Source: JAMZMI01 sp049115715 (GTDB taxonomy: Bacteria; Bacteroidota; Bacteroidia; Cytophagales; Cyclobacteriaceae). From it: a stretch of DNA of 64,000 nt. Where the stretch lies: contig JAGDZQ010000057.1 of NCBI GenBank assembly GCA_049115715.1, forward strand, positions 1 to 64,000, written 5' to 3'. The position numbers and the translations under genes are program-made. The first letter of the stretch is position 1. Every line of letters begins with the position of its first letter. This document shows positions 9,607 through 21,000 of the stretch, in pieces. Below the pieces are notes generated by a model. The model worked only from the letters and a program-made list of their open reading frames with translations, was not told the origin of the DNA and did not search any database.

Positions 9607-10116
9607 ATGTTGAAACAAATTTATTCTTCTATAGACAGAATGAATCAAATGATTGGAAGTCTGGTAAGCTGGCTTAGCCTTTTGCTTGTATTGGTAATCG
9701 TATTTGATGTATTGCTTCGCTATGTTTTTAATTGGTCCTCACCTTTGTCATTTGAGTTGGAATGGCATCTCTTCTCCATATTATTCCTTCTTTCTGCAGG
9801 TTGGACTTTGCAGAGGGATAAGCACGTAAGGGTTGACGTTTTTTACAATTCTTTTTCTCAAAAGAAAAAGGACATTGTGAACATTTTTGGGACTGTTTTT
9901 TTCCTGATCCCCCTGTGTTGCGTGGCTGTGATAGAAAGTATTCCATTTGTAATCAACTCGTATCAGGTACTTGAAAAAAGCAATGACCCAGGTGGGCTGC
10001 CGGCTCGCTATCTGATAAAGTCGATGATCCCAATCGGATTTATTTGCCTAGGCTTGCAGGGCGTATCCATGATTTTTAGGTCAATACTGAACCTGACCCA
10101 TCCTCAAGATGATTGA
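9607..10116 (+). CDS. dctQ: TRAP transporter small permease (DctQ-like)
   Basis: The 169-residue membrane protein has four predicted helices (around 15-37, 50-66, 92-115 and 130-155). It shows the DctQ pattern: a first helix ending FDVLLRYVF, then WELEWHLF-like residues and a WTLQRDKHVRVDVF loop. DctQ is the small membrane subunit of a tripartite ATP-independent periplasmic transporter, which uses a Na+ gradient to import organic acids. It overlaps dctM by 8 bp. No DctP binding-protein gene lies on either side within the window, which is odd because the three are normally adjacent. Confidence 0.9.
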   Translation: MLKQIYSSIDRMNQMIGSLVSWLSLLLVLVIVFDVLLRYVFNWSSPLSFELEWHLFSILFLLSAGWTLQRDKHVRVDVFYNSFSQKKKDIVNIFGTVFFLIPLCCVAVIESIPFVINSYQVLEKSNDPGGLPARYLIKSMIPIGFICLGLQGVSMIFRSILNLTHPQDD

Positions 10117-11425
10117 ATATTTACCACTTATACTTTTTGGGAGTATTTTCATACTTATGCTATTGGGCTATCCTGTAGCATTTACGCTAGGCGGACTGTC
10201 AGTGTTAGTAGGGTTATGGGTATTTGATATCGACTTCTTTTACCTCCTATCGCTACGAATTTACGGTACGATGCAAAACTTTGTATTGCTAGCTGTGCCA
10301 CTTTTTGTTTTCATGGGGATGATGCTGGAGAAATCAGGGATAGCGGAGAAACTTCTGGAAACTATGGCGATGATTTTCGGGCGGTTCAAAGGAGGACTAG
10401 CCGTTTCTATCATTTTGGTTGGAGCTTTACTTGCTGCTTCTACCGGGATCGTGGGAGCGACAGTCGTGACAATGGGGCTCATTAGCTTGCCAACAATGAT
10501 GAAGCGGGGTTATAGCTTTTCATTGAGTGCGGGAGTGATTGCTTCTTCTGGGACGCTGGGGCAAATTATTCCTCCCTCTATAGTGCTGGTGTTGTTGGGT
10601 AGCGTACTTAATGTCTCTGTTGGGGATTTGTTTCAAGCAGCGATCGTTCCTGGAATAGGGCTGGTGGTTTGTTACTTGATTTACACGTTTGTGTATGCTC
10701 ATTTTTATCCAAAAGAAGCACCCGTCATACCTAAAGAAGAGATTGAGGCTTTTAAATCAAGAGGGGTGACAGGGGATTTGATCAAGTCATTTGTGTTTCC
10801 GTTTCTTTTGATTTTTGCAGTGTTGGGTTCTATTTTCGCTGGTATAGCTTCACCTACAGAGGCGGCTGGCGTTGGTGCTTTTGGAGCAATCCTTCTTACT
10901 TCAATAAACGGGAAATTGAGTATCAAAATGCTCAGAAGTGTTTCTCAGGAAACGACTCTGATCACTTCTATGGTGTTTATGATTTTGGTGGGTGCCACAG
11001 CCTTTTCATTGGTTTTTAGAGGCTTGGAGGGAGATAAAATATTCCTTGACCTGATTCAAAATGCTAACCTGGGGCCATATGGTTTTTTGTTTGTTGTTAT
11101 GCTGGTAGTTTTTGTGGCAGGATTTTTTATAGACTTTATCGAAATCATTTTCATCATAGTACCAGTGGTAGCTCCAATTTTTTTGGTTTTGGGTATTGAT
11201 CTGGTTTGGATAGGGATATTGCTTGCGATCAACTTGCAAACCTCTTTTTTAACCCCTCCTTTTGGTTTTGCACTCTTTTATTTAAAGGGAGTGTCGCCTC
11301 CAGAAGTAAAAACCAAACATTTATATCGGGGAGTTATCCCTTTTGTAATTATCCAGATATTATTTTTGATAACTTTAATACTGTTTCCTGGTATTGTTAC
11401 TTTTTTACCGGGGCTTTTGGAATAA
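10109..11425 (+). CDS. dctM: TRAP transporter large permease (DctM-like)
   Basis: The 438-residue protein has about twelve helices typical of the DctM subunit. Recognisable motifs are GYPVAFTLGG near the start, VPLFVFMGMMLEKSGIAEKL, a GATVVTMGLISLPTMMKRGY loop, GTLGQIIPPSIVLVLLG, and a C-terminal LQTSFLTPPFGFALFYLKG. The LPTM and PPS motifs are diagnostic. It forms the Na+-coupled translocation channel with DctQ and is full length. A rhodanese gene follows after 17 nt, probably in the same transcript. The substrate cannot be predicted because the binding protein is missing. Confidence 0.93.
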   Translation: MIEYLPLILFGSIFILMLLGYPVAFTLGGLSVLVGLWVFDIDFFYLLSLRIYGTMQNFVLLAVPLFVFMGMMLEKSGIAEKLLETMAMIFGRFKGGLAVSIILVGALLAASTGIVGATVVTMGLISLPTMMKRGYSFSLSAGVIASSGTLGQIIPPSIVLVLLGSVLNVSVGDLFQAAIVPGIGLVVCYLIYTFVYAHFYPKEAPVIPKEEIEAFKSRGVTGDLIKSFVFPFLLIFAVLGSIFAGIASPTEAAGVGAFGAILLTSINGKLSIKMLRSVSQETTLITSMVFMILVGATAFSLVFRGLEGDKIFLDLIQNANLGPYGFLFVVMLVVFVAGFFIDFIEIIFIIVPVVAPIFLVLGIDLVWIGILLAINLQTSFLTPPFGFALFYLKGVSPPEVKTKHLYRGVIPFVIIQILFLITLILFPGIVTFLPGLLE

Positions 11426-11442
11426 ATAGAAAGAATAGAAAA

Positions 11443-11757
11443 ATGAAAACTGTTACTGTAGTAGAACTTAAGGCAATGATGGATAGTGGGGAAGATTTCC
11501 AGCTGATTGATGTTAGAGAACCAAATGAATTTGAAGTAGCTAATATTGGAGGCGAGCTAATTCCCCTTGCGACAGTACCCCTTCATGTAGATAAGTTTGC
11601 TAAGGACAAAAAAGTAATCGTTCACTGCAGAAGTGGGAAGCGTAGTGCCAATGCGGTAAACTATGTTGAGCAACAAGGTTATGACAATCTTTACAACCTA
11701 GAAGGGGGGATATTAGCTTGGTCTGATGAAATCGATTCGAGTATTCCTAAGTATTGA
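11443..11757 (+). CDS. Single-domain rhodanese-like protein
   Basis: The 104-residue cytoplasmic protein is one rhodanese domain. It has the IDVREPNEFEVANIGG entry motif, an active-site loop HCRSGKRSANAV with catalytic Cys62, and a closing NLEGGILAW. The loop length (CRSGKR) is typical of sulfurtransferases moving sulfane sulfur to thiols or cyanide. I chose the ATG at 11443 because the upstream extension of the same frame lies inside dctM and has no rhodanese homology. It sits 17 nt after dctM, so it may be cotranscribed with the transporter. That arrangement might mean a sulfur-containing or sulfur-handling substrate, but this is speculation. Confidence 0.88.
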   Translation: MKTVTVVELKAMMDSGEDFQLIDVREPNEFEVANIGGELIPLATVPLHVDKFAKDKKVIVHCRSGKRSANAVNYVEQQGYDNLYNLEGGILAWSDEIDSSIPKY

Positions 11758-11818
11758 TTGACATAAAATAGTGCGCGTCTCTATGAGGCGTCACTTTATT
11801 GTTTTAATTACCTAGCGC

Positions 11819-13495
11819 TTGATCGAGCTGTCAATATACCGCCCAATTTTGACACGAGGATTTGTCTTCTTTATTTTCGTGCATTTGTCTTTTCTGAAAG
11901 TAGCAGGACAAAAAACAGAGCTGGATCGTGTGCATGATTACCTTGATCGGGCACAATACCATGAAGCAATATCTCTTTGTGATTCTGCTGTAAATGCACC
12001 TTCCCTCAAAGATCAGTGGTATCTGTTTCATGCCAGAAAGGCAGACGCTCTCTATTACCTTGGAGATATAAAAACCTCACTTCAATCTTATCTCGACGCA
12101 GCAAGTCACGAAGAAATACTGCTACCTCAAAATTCCGTCCCCTTACAAGAATGCTACAGCTACATTGGGTTTTGCTATCGTGAATTAGGGCATGATATCA
12201 AAGCGGAAGATTATTTTCGTAAATCACTACGACTGGCACTGACCAATGAGGATTCAGTAGAGATAGCCATCTGCTACTACAATATTTCCACAGCGATGAT
12301 CAAAATGGGTGCATTGGATTCTGCTATCAATATGCTCAATAAGGCATACGAAATAGACCTTGTCAGAAAAGATACAGCAGCCATTGGCTTTGACCTTAAA
12401 ACAATGGGAGACGCACATTTGGCAGCTGGCTCGCCCTCAACATCTCTTCCTTTTTACAGAGAGTCTATCTTCTTTCTCAAAAGAAGTACAGGGAATAAAA
12501 ACTCGTTAGGCATGAGATACAACAGTTTGGCAGAAGCCTTCATTAAGCTGGGGAGTTGGGATAGTGCATCGTACTATACCAAGCTTTCAATAGCAGAGCA
12601 TAAGTCAATCTATGATAGCGTAAACCTTGCAAGTAGATGGATCAATATGTGTATCATCCTCACACAAAGTGGATCACCAGAGCAAGGATTGGTTTGGGGT
12701 AATCGGGCAAAGGTTTTTTTTGAAGATTACGAAACCGGAGAAATCCATGTGGCCATTTATGATGGACTGATTGAAGCCTATATAAAGTTATCTTACCTGG
12801 ATGATGCGTTGAATCTGGTAGGAAAAAACATCGACTTGTGCCAGAGGCTGGGACTTGTCATTAAGTGTGAAAAAGCCTACCGCACCCAATCCAAAATACT
12901 GCTGTTGATGGAAGATTATCAAGGTGCATTGAAAGCGATGGAGCAGTCTTCATGGATGAAGGATTCCGTCAGGCTTCTGGAAAGTGAACGAATGGTAGAC
13001 CAAATGCGTGTCAGATTCGAAGTAGATAAGATCGCAAGCGAAAATAAGCTCCTTGAGGCAGAGAGTAAAATCACTCAACTAAGGACTCAGAAGCTGAAAA
13101 TTCAGCTTTTTTGGAGTGTTTTCATCGCTATAATTATCATTTTATCGATTGGCATGCTTTATTTTTTTAGAGTCAAAAAAGCGCGTGCAGAGCGGCTAGC
13201 ACAAGAATCTCAATACGATGCTTTGCAGAAAAGATTCATAGAAATTCTCAAGGGGCCACAATCTTTCGAACTGAAAGAGGATTTGGAAGACCTAAACGTC
13301 AAGTTGGTCAATCCCCTTACAGAGAGAGAATATGATTCTTTGAGTTTAAGCTTGAAAGGTCTGACCAATCGGGAAATAGCAGAGAAATTATTTGTGTCTG
13401 AGAGCACCATCAAATTTCACTTAAGGAATGTTTATAATAAATTGGGCGTAAGCAATCGAAAAGAAGCACTTGAATATGTGGTTAAGACTTCTTAG
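11819..13495 (+). CDS. Membrane-anchored TPR protein with LuxR-type HTH (first of tandem pair)
   Basis: The 558-residue product has an N-terminal signal or anchor helix, then TPR repeats (~50-390), a coiled-coil segment (~395-435), a transmembrane helix (~440-460) and a C-terminal LuxR-type HTH (LTEREYDSLSLSLKGLTNRE, then AEKLFVSESTIKFHLRN). The likely topology puts the TPR part in the periplasm and the HTH in the cytoplasm. It would be a one-component transcription regulator sensing an envelope signal. The frame is stopped at 11813, so the start must be TTG at 11819 or TTG at 11849. The downstream paralogue overlaps its 3' end. The giant surface gene at 15055 is a likely target by position only. 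Confidence 0.8.
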   Translation: MIELSIYRPILTRGFVFFIFVHLSFLKVAGQKTELDRVHDYLDRAQYHEAISLCDSAVNAPSLKDQWYLFHARKADALYYLGDIKTSLQSYLDAASHEEILLPQNSVPLQECYSYIGFCYRELGHDIKAEDYFRKSLRLALTNEDSVEIAICYYNISTAMIKMGALDSAINMLNKAYEIDLVRKDTAAIGFDLKTMGDAHLAAGSPSTSLPFYRESIFFLKRSTGNKNSLGMRYNSLAEAFIKLGSWDSASYYTKLSIAEHKSIYDSVNLASRWINMCIILTQSGSPEQGLVWGNRAKVFFEDYETGEIHVAIYDGLIEAYIKLSYLDDALNLVGKNIDLCQRLGLVIKCEKAYRTQSKILLLMEDYQGALKAMEQSSWMKDSVRLLESERMVDQMRVRFEVDKIASENKLLEAESKITQLRTQKLKIQLFWSVFIAIIIILSIGMLYFFRVKKARAERLAQESQYDALQKRFIEILKGPQSFELKEDLEDLNVKLVNPLTEREYDSLSLSLKGLTNREIAEKLFVSESTIKFHLRNVYNKLGVSNRKEALEYVVKTS

Positions 13496-14909
13496 CATTC
13501 TTCTGATTTTATGCGTTTACTCTGCTGCGATTTCTCAAAAGAGAGGCAAGGAGCCAAGAGAGCAAGTTAAGCTCTTGATAGAAACAAGCAAGCTCTTATG
13601 TGAATCAACTCCTGATAGTGCCCTTCAGCTTGCCAATAAAGCCTTCATCATTGCAAAAGAGCATAAGCTCGATTCACTTATTGGGAGAATATATGCCACT
13701 ATATCTGTATGCTATAGTTATCAAGCCAGATATGATTCCTCGATTCAAAAGTCGTTCGAGGCTTTAAAGCATAGCGAGATTTTCAAGGATTCACTTGTGC
13801 AAATAGATGCTTACAATAATCTGGGGATCGATTTTATGTATCAGGGCAATTATAAGTCCTCTTTGAAATTCTTTGAAGAAGTAGAAATGCTTTCCAGGCT
13901 CCTGGGAGATTCTTTAAGGCTGGGGCATGCATTCAATAATCAGGGGATGGTGCAATCTTATCTTGAAAACTACGAGGAGGAGCTTTCATCTTACAAGCGA
14001 GCCAAAGAGGTATTCCAAGCGATTGGTGAAGAGGAGGGATATGGCAATACGCTCTTAAATATTGGCACAGTTTATACGATGGAAGCCAATTATCAAAAGG
14101 CGCAAGAGCACTACGAACAGGCTCTGGAAGTTTTTGAGAAGTTATCCTATGCAACAGCTGTTGAGCAGACTCTTCAAAGTATGAGTGAAAACTTCTTGGA
14201 ATGGGGTAGACTTACAGAAGCAGAAAGTCATGCCATGGATGCGCTGGACATTTGCCTCAAAAATGATATCGGACAAGATTTGCTATTTATTTACGAGTTG
14301 CTGGCCAATATTTATTCAAAAAAGGGCCAATTCGAAAAAGCGTTTCAATATCAGTCTGATCTTCGAATTATCTCCGATTCTTTATTCAATGCTGAAAAAT
14401 CAATGCAAATAAGGGAACTTGAGGCTAAGTACGAGACTGAGAAAAAACAGAAACAAATTGAATTTTTATCGATTCAAAATAAGCTCAACGAACTTGAAAT
14501 CGAAAAAAACAATAGGGAGAAGTTTGCCTTCACTTTTGCGATTATACTTTTGATGGGAGTTGGGGGGTATGTTATTCATATCACAGTCATAAGGTCACAA
14601 CTCAAAGGGGAATTACTTTCAAAGGAGATTGATAATTTGAGGTTAAAAATAAATTCTTTGATCGAGGGAAATGTGGAAGATCTGGATATCGAAATGAGAG
14701 AACTCAATGGTCGATTGGTTCACCCCCTTACTGATCGAGAGTTTGAAATTTTCGCTACTGCGTTATCCAACAAAAACAATAACGAAATCGCAGAAGAACT
14801 ATTTGTTTCCGTAAACACTGTGAAATTCCATCTCAAAAATATCTATGAAAAACTCGGAGTGTCCAATAGAAAAGAAGCGCTTCAGTTTGCAGTGAAGTCT
14901 ACTTCTTAG
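13476..14909 (+). CDS. Membrane-anchored TPR protein with LuxR-type HTH (second of tandem pair)
   Basis: The 477-residue paralogue of the preceding gene has the same order: signal or anchor helix (MWLRLLSILLILCVYSA), TPR repeats (~25-300), coiled coil (~305-345), transmembrane helix (~350-370) and a LuxR HTH (LTDREFEIFATALSNKNNNE, then EELFVSVNTVKFHLKNIYEK, ending SNRKEALQFAVK). The ATG at 13476 is preferred over the TTG two codons earlier. It lies inside the 3' end of gene 11819, overlapping by 20 bp, so translation is probably coupled. The two proteins may form a heteromer or an antagonistic pair. A palindrome lies 43 bp after its stop. Confidence 0.82.
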   Translation: MWLRLLSILLILCVYSAAISQKRGKEPREQVKLLIETSKLLCESTPDSALQLANKAFIIAKEHKLDSLIGRIYATISVCYSYQARYDSSIQKSFEALKHSEIFKDSLVQIDAYNNLGIDFMYQGNYKSSLKFFEEVEMLSRLLGDSLRLGHAFNNQGMVQSYLENYEEELSSYKRAKEVFQAIGEEEGYGNTLLNIGTVYTMEANYQKAQEHYEQALEVFEKLSYATAVEQTLQSMSENFLEWGRLTEAESHAMDALDICLKNDIGQDLLFIYELLANIYSKKGQFEKAFQYQSDLRIISDSLFNAEKSMQIRELEAKYETEKKQKQIEFLSIQNKLNELEIEKNNREKFAFTFAIILLMGVGGYVIHITVIRSQLKGELLSKEIDNLRLKINSLIEGNVEDLDIEMRELNGRLVHPLTDREFEIFATALSNKNNNEIAEELFVSVNTVKFHLKNIYEKLGVSNRKEALQFAVKSTS

Positions 14910-14951
14910 TTTTAGCCCTATTAGGGGCTGAGGGCCTAAATGTTTACAAAT

Positions 14952-14969
14952 ACTACCCACCTGGGTAGT
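14952..14969. promoter_or_regulatory. 18-bp perfect inverted repeat, possible operator
   Basis: ACTACCCA and TGGGTAGT are separated by CC. The element lies 85 bp before the ATG of the 2662-residue surface gene and just after two LuxR-HTH genes. Size and symmetry fit a dimeric HTH site. There is no T-run, so it does not look like a terminator. Binding is inferred from position and symmetry only. Confidence 0.4.
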
Positions 14970-15054
14970 GAAAAACTAACCCTATAGGTCAGGTAAATAA
15001 TCTTATTGTATCCCCAATTTCACAGCATAAATCGCTTAACAAAATTTTTATGCT

Positions 15055-18000
15055 ATGAAGAAAATTACAATTATCACTTTTGGAACGCTAGCTCTTTGGA
15101 TGCTGGCACTATGGAGTCATGCACAGACTCGTGTCACTGAACTGGATGCTTTCAGGACAAATCATGCAATCAATAAGATGGTCGTAGATGAAGCTAATGA
15201 TGTACTCTATCTTGGAGGAAGTTTTACTCGGATAGGGGTCAAAAGAGACGGGGTAGCTGCAAGCCTTACTACTGCCGATGTACCTGCTGACTGGCCCGAG
15301 GTAGAGGGTCAGGTCAATGTGAGCATATCCGATGGAAATGGAGGCTTTTTCATTGGTGGAGACTTTACCAAAGTAGGTGGTGAAAACCGCAGTGATCTAG
15401 CACATATCGATGCTTCCGGGCAGCTATCATCCTGGCCTGGTCAGGTGAGTGGTACTAGCTCCAGTGTCTCAGCCTTGGTTTTAGATAATGGCTCCCTGTA
15501 CGCAGGAGGGTTCTTTACCACCGCATTTGACTCTCAGGGAAACGAGTCAAGGAGGAGCATAGTGAAATTTGATGCATCCACCGGTGACATAGATAGTTGG
15601 TATCCTACCGGAGGAGTGCCAAGTCAAAACGTTCTTGCACTGGAAGTAATCGGGACTGAGCTATACCTGGGAGGCTCCTTTAATTCTGTGGGAGGTATCA
15701 CTCGTCCTTCGCTGGCTGCTGTCAATACCTCCACAGGGGCAGTGTCTTCATGGAATCCTACCACTAATGACGATGTATTTGCCCTTAAGAAAAGTGCTTC
15801 AGGCACATCTATTTATGTTGGAGGTTTTTTCACTTCGGCGGGCGGTCAATCAAGGGATAATTTTGCTGAGATTAGCCTGTCTACAGGTAGTGCAACTTCC
15901 CTAGACGTAAGTTTCGATAGTCGGGTATATGATATTGAAACTTCCGGTTCGGATATATTCGTTAGCGGTCAGTTCAATACTGTGGATGGCAACACTCGTC
16001 GTGCCATAGTCAAGATGTCCAATGCCGGGGTTGTAAGTTCTTGGGATGCTGGGCAGACCACTAATTACATCATTCAGGACATGGCGATTAATGGGTCTAC
16101 CATTTACTTTAGACACAAAACCTCCAGTCAAGACCCAGGAGACATAAAAGGTGTGAGTACCTCCACTGCTGCGCTTACAGGCTGGGAACTAGAAGTAGAT
16201 ATCGACCTGAATGAGACTAATGCTTCTGGCGTTTACAGCCTTTCTATTTCCGGAGGTGATCTGTATGTGGGTGGTAGGAGATTGGTCATGGGAGGAGAAG
16301 AAAGGAACTACCTAGCGGCCATCGATTTAAGTAACTACACATTGAAAAGTTGGAATCCTGATCCAGATGGCGCGGTACACGATATGGAGCTAGTGGGAAG
16401 CACCTTGTACGTGGGAGGTGAATTTACCGATATCGACCAAAATACACGCAATCACCTGGCTGCTCTCAACTCATCAGGTGCAGCACTTAATTGGAATCCA
16501 AATGTAAGCGGAGATGTGTACACACTGCTTGCTGCAGATGGGCAGATATATTTCGGTGGGAGTTTCGGTTTAGTAGGCGGAACTTCTCGAAGCAACATTG
16601 CTGCTGTAAGTCAAAGTACCGGCAGTTTGAATTCGTGGAATCCTGGTGCAAACAGTGATGTCACCATCATTGAGGAGTCTGAGGATGAGCTGTATATTGG
16701 CGGAAGTTTCGGGGTTATTGGTGGCCAAGGCAGAACAAGACTTGCTTCTTTTTCCATTGGCTCCAGTACACCCAAAAGCTGGAATCCGGCACCAAACTTT
16801 ACACCTAAAACCATCCACATAAGTAATGACGAGGTGGTATACGTTGGGGGACAGTTCACCTCCATATCTGGGCAGTCCACTGTGCAGAGATTAGCTGCCT
16901 ACGATGCAGCTACACTGAGCCTTTCAGCTTGGGATGCTGATCCATCTTCCACCGTCAATGCGTTGGCCAGTTCATCCGCAGGTACAGTCTATGCCGCCGG
17001 TCAGTTTGGAAGCATTGGTGGTCAGACGCGCATATATGTTGCTGCTTTAGATCCAACTACTTCTTCTGCATTGGACTGGAACATTCCTACAGGGGAGATT
17101 TCTCGAGATATCACCGATATAGAGGTGACGAGCGATCATGTATTCATGGCTGACCTGACCATTCCAGTACAATATACTCGTGCTAATGAACCACCGTCTA
17201 ATATTTTGCTAAGCAAAACTTCCTTCAATGAAAACACCCTTGATGCTCTGGTAGGGACTTTGTCTGCCACGGATGATGCAGGTGACACGCACACCTACAC
17301 GTTTGTTTCCGGAACGGGTGATACAGATAATGCCAGTTTCACCGTGTCCGGAAGTCAATTGAATTTCGATGGCACAGCCAACTTTGAGGTAAAGAGTTCT
17401 TACTCCATTCGCATTCAAGCTACAGATCAAAATGGCAATAGTTTGTCCAAAGCTTTTGCAATCACCGTTGTAGACCGTCCGGATGCCCCTACGGACATTG
17501 TAGTAACACCAGATGATATCGATGAAAACTCCGGTGCAAATGAGCCTGTTGGGGTATTATCCGCGGAAGATGAAGATGTAGTTGATACCCATGTTTTTGA
17601 CTTTGCATCAGGTAAAGGAGATGATCACAATTCAAATTTTTCAATTGTCGGGTCGAGTCTAATTATGAAAGAAGGGCTGAGTCATGAAAAATTCGCACAA
17701 CTCAGCATACGTTTGAGTGTTGAGGATGCGGGTAGAAATGTGTTTGAAAAAATACTTGCGATAACAATCAACGACTTACCTGAGTCTCCGACTAATATCT
17801 CTATCATCGATAATAATATAGATGAAAATGAACCTGTTGGGACCGTCGTTGGGAATTTAAGTACGACCGATCAGGATGAGGGCGATACACACACCTATAC
17901 ACTAGTATCAGGCACGGGTGATACTGATAATGCTTCTTTTACCATAGATGGGGCCCAACTTAAGTCCGCTGAAGTATTTGATTATGAGACGAAAGACACT

Positions 18001-21000
18001 TATAGCATCCGCGTCCAAACTGACGATGGTGTTAGTGCTCCTTTTGTTAAAGTACTCCAAATTGATATTGATGATGTAGATGAAATAGGTCCGGTGCTGA
18101 TCAGTAGTGTCCCTACTCATAACGAAACGGCCGCTGACCCTCCCACGACTATCGTACTCAGTTTTGATGAAGGTGTTTTCTTCCCGTCCGATGAAGTAGT
18201 CACACTATACCTGGATCGAGGCACGTCTGGAGCTGTGCAGACCTGGCAGGTAGTCAATGGAACATTGCCACCGAACATATCTGTAGATGGAAACCAAATT
18301 ACGTTGGATATCGTCGCAAACTTTTTCTTTGGAGAGGACTACTCAGTCAGAGGTGGGTATAAAGTGGAAGATGCACTGGGCAATGAAGCCACCGTACCAC
18401 AAATCGATTTTACAATACGGGCCGCATCTGTTGAGAATGATATTTTGAGTTTTACCGCTACTGGTTTGGATGGAGCAGCCACTATTGATGTGGTCAATCA
18501 TACCATCACAGCCAACATGCTCGGCACAGCTCCGGTTTTCGTCGATCCTCAGTTTACGCTTTCGGATGGCGCGGTACTTTTTGGTTCTTCTCCCGACCAG
18601 TGGGCGACCAATGTAAATTATTGGATGTCCGGTGAGACTAAGACCGTAAATGTAAGGTCAGAAAGCGGATCAACTCAGGTCTGGTCGGTGACCCTCACCT
18701 GGCAGCCACTAACCGGAATATATTCTGTGGGAGCGACCGGATATTTCCTTACACTCTCATCTGCTTTCGACGAACTAGAGCTACGGGGTATTGGGGCAGA
18801 TGTCACCTTTGAGCTACAGGATGGCTATGATGAGTTCGGTGCGTTTTTCATTGATTTAGACCCGTACCTGGGCAATGACCTTTATACTACTACAGTTACG
18901 GTAGAAGATGGAGCCACAAGTGCCCATTTTTACTACAACCAAATAGGAATGGATGGCATTCAGAACTTTGTGGTGGATGGAAAAGGCGTACTTGAGGTAG
19001 AATCTATCACAAATGCCTTTTTCGATCTCGATCCAGATACAGGAGGAAATCCATGTGGAAATATTACATTAAAAAACCTTATCGGCTTCCGTGACCCTAA
19101 TAGTACGGCTACTGCTTTTGGCAGGCTTGTGTCTGCAGATGCTGTGGATGGCCTTGTCATTGAAAACAATACGCTGAGCTATCAGGAAGCCACAGTGATC
19201 AACGTAGGTGTCCAGAGTATAAATGTAGAAGTGTCTGGAAATGAAATACGAACGACGGATACGAATAGTGTGACAGCAGTCATTGTCAGCTCCACCGGAA
19301 ACACAACTGTAGTCAACAATACCATTTACGTAACCTCGCCAAGAGGTACGGCACTCAGCGTATCCAACAGTGACAATGCACAGATCCATCACAATACGAT
19401 ATACGCAGATTTTAGCACAAGTCATCAAAGCAACGCGGGAATCTATTTAGGTGCTTCCACCTCCACTCCTCAGGTGAGTAACAATATCATCCAAATGAAT
19501 GGTGCGGTGCGTCAGGCAGGGTTTTATGTTCGGTTCATCCTGGAATCTGAGGTGAATTTGAGTTACAATAACATCTATATGCCTTTTGAGAACTCGCTTG
19601 AAAACTATGCGGAGTTTATCGAGGACAATGTCAAATACGGAGTGAATCAGTGGGAAGCCTTTCTTGCAAACCATCCCAATCACACGAATGAAGAAGCTTT
19701 CTTTACGGATGCAGACAATGGAGATTTAACACCCACAGGAACGTCGCTGGCTTCCGGTGCACTTCGCGGCACACCGCTGGCGGCAGTTCCAGAAGATATT
19801 AACAGTGACACCAGGAGTACAGTGGGACCTAGCAAAGGAGCTTATGAATATGCAAACATAGCTACAGATATCCTTGCATTTTCCGTTCCAGATCAAGGCC
19901 AAAGTGCAACGATTGATCCAGGTGCACACACGGTTGAAATCCTTTTAAGCGAGGGAAGCTCCACAACTCAAGTTCCTGAAATCACTACGAATACCGGGGC
20001 TTCAATCAACCCGACTACTGGTATTTCTCAAGACTTCTCTTCTCCTGTCGTTTACACCGTCACAGCCGAAGAGGGCAATACTCAGGATTGGACTGTGTTT
20101 GCAACGGAATTGGATGAAACAGCTCCAGTCATAGCCAGTTTGAGCCCTGCAAACAATGCAAGTGGCGTGTTAGCAAACATCTCGCAGATAGTTGTAACAT
20201 TTGATGAGCCCGTTCAGTCCACAGGCTTTTCAACAGATGCAGTAATAAGAACAGTGACCGGCAATGTAGAGGCCGGCAGAATTGACGTTAGCAATGCTTC
20301 AGTTGCTGATTTTAATGGCTCAACCCTCACTATGACAGTGCCGTCAGAACTAGACGAATTGACTAACTACTACGTGACCCTCCCTTTTGGTGCAATCGAA
20401 GACCTGAGTGGAAACGATTTTGTAGGGTATAGCAACAATACAACCTGGAGGTTTACTACGAGTGACCAAACCGCTCCTTCACCGGTCACCTTTAGCCCAG
20501 TGGATGAAGCTACCAGTGTGAGTCCATCTGCAAATCTAGTACTGACTTTTGATGAACCAGTGCAAGCAACAGGAACTACCCTTTTCGGAAGAGTAAAAAG
20601 AAAGTCGGATGATCAAATATTGCAGAGTTTTGGTATTCATGATACTGGTGTGACAACTTTTAGTGGTAGTACCATGACTGTTGATCTGGCAAGTTCACTT
20701 CCTGAGTTGGAAGAGGTCTACATTACCATACCAGATGGGGCTGTTGAGGATTTAGAAGGAAATGTGTTTACTGGCTTTGATGATAATGAAACTTGGGACT
20801 TCACAGTGGCGGACGTTACTGCTCCCACCATCACTACATTCAGTCCTGTCAATGGAGCAGTGAAAGTGGATAACTATGCGTCAATTGTATTGACCTTTAG
20901 TGAAGATATCCAACTTTCAGGGAATCCTAACTCCAACATCAAGATCAAACGTGTTTCTAATAACGCCGAGTTACGATCCATTGACCCTGCTTCAGGTCAG

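Noticed and set aside
11206..11442. N-terminal extension of the rhodanese frame
   Set aside because: It overlaps dctM in another frame and has no rhodanese similarity. The ATG at 11443 fits the domain start.
14912..14928. Hairpin AGCCC/GGGCT after the second TPR-LuxR gene as terminator
   Set aside because: Short stem and no T-run follows. It may still be weak, but I do not call it.
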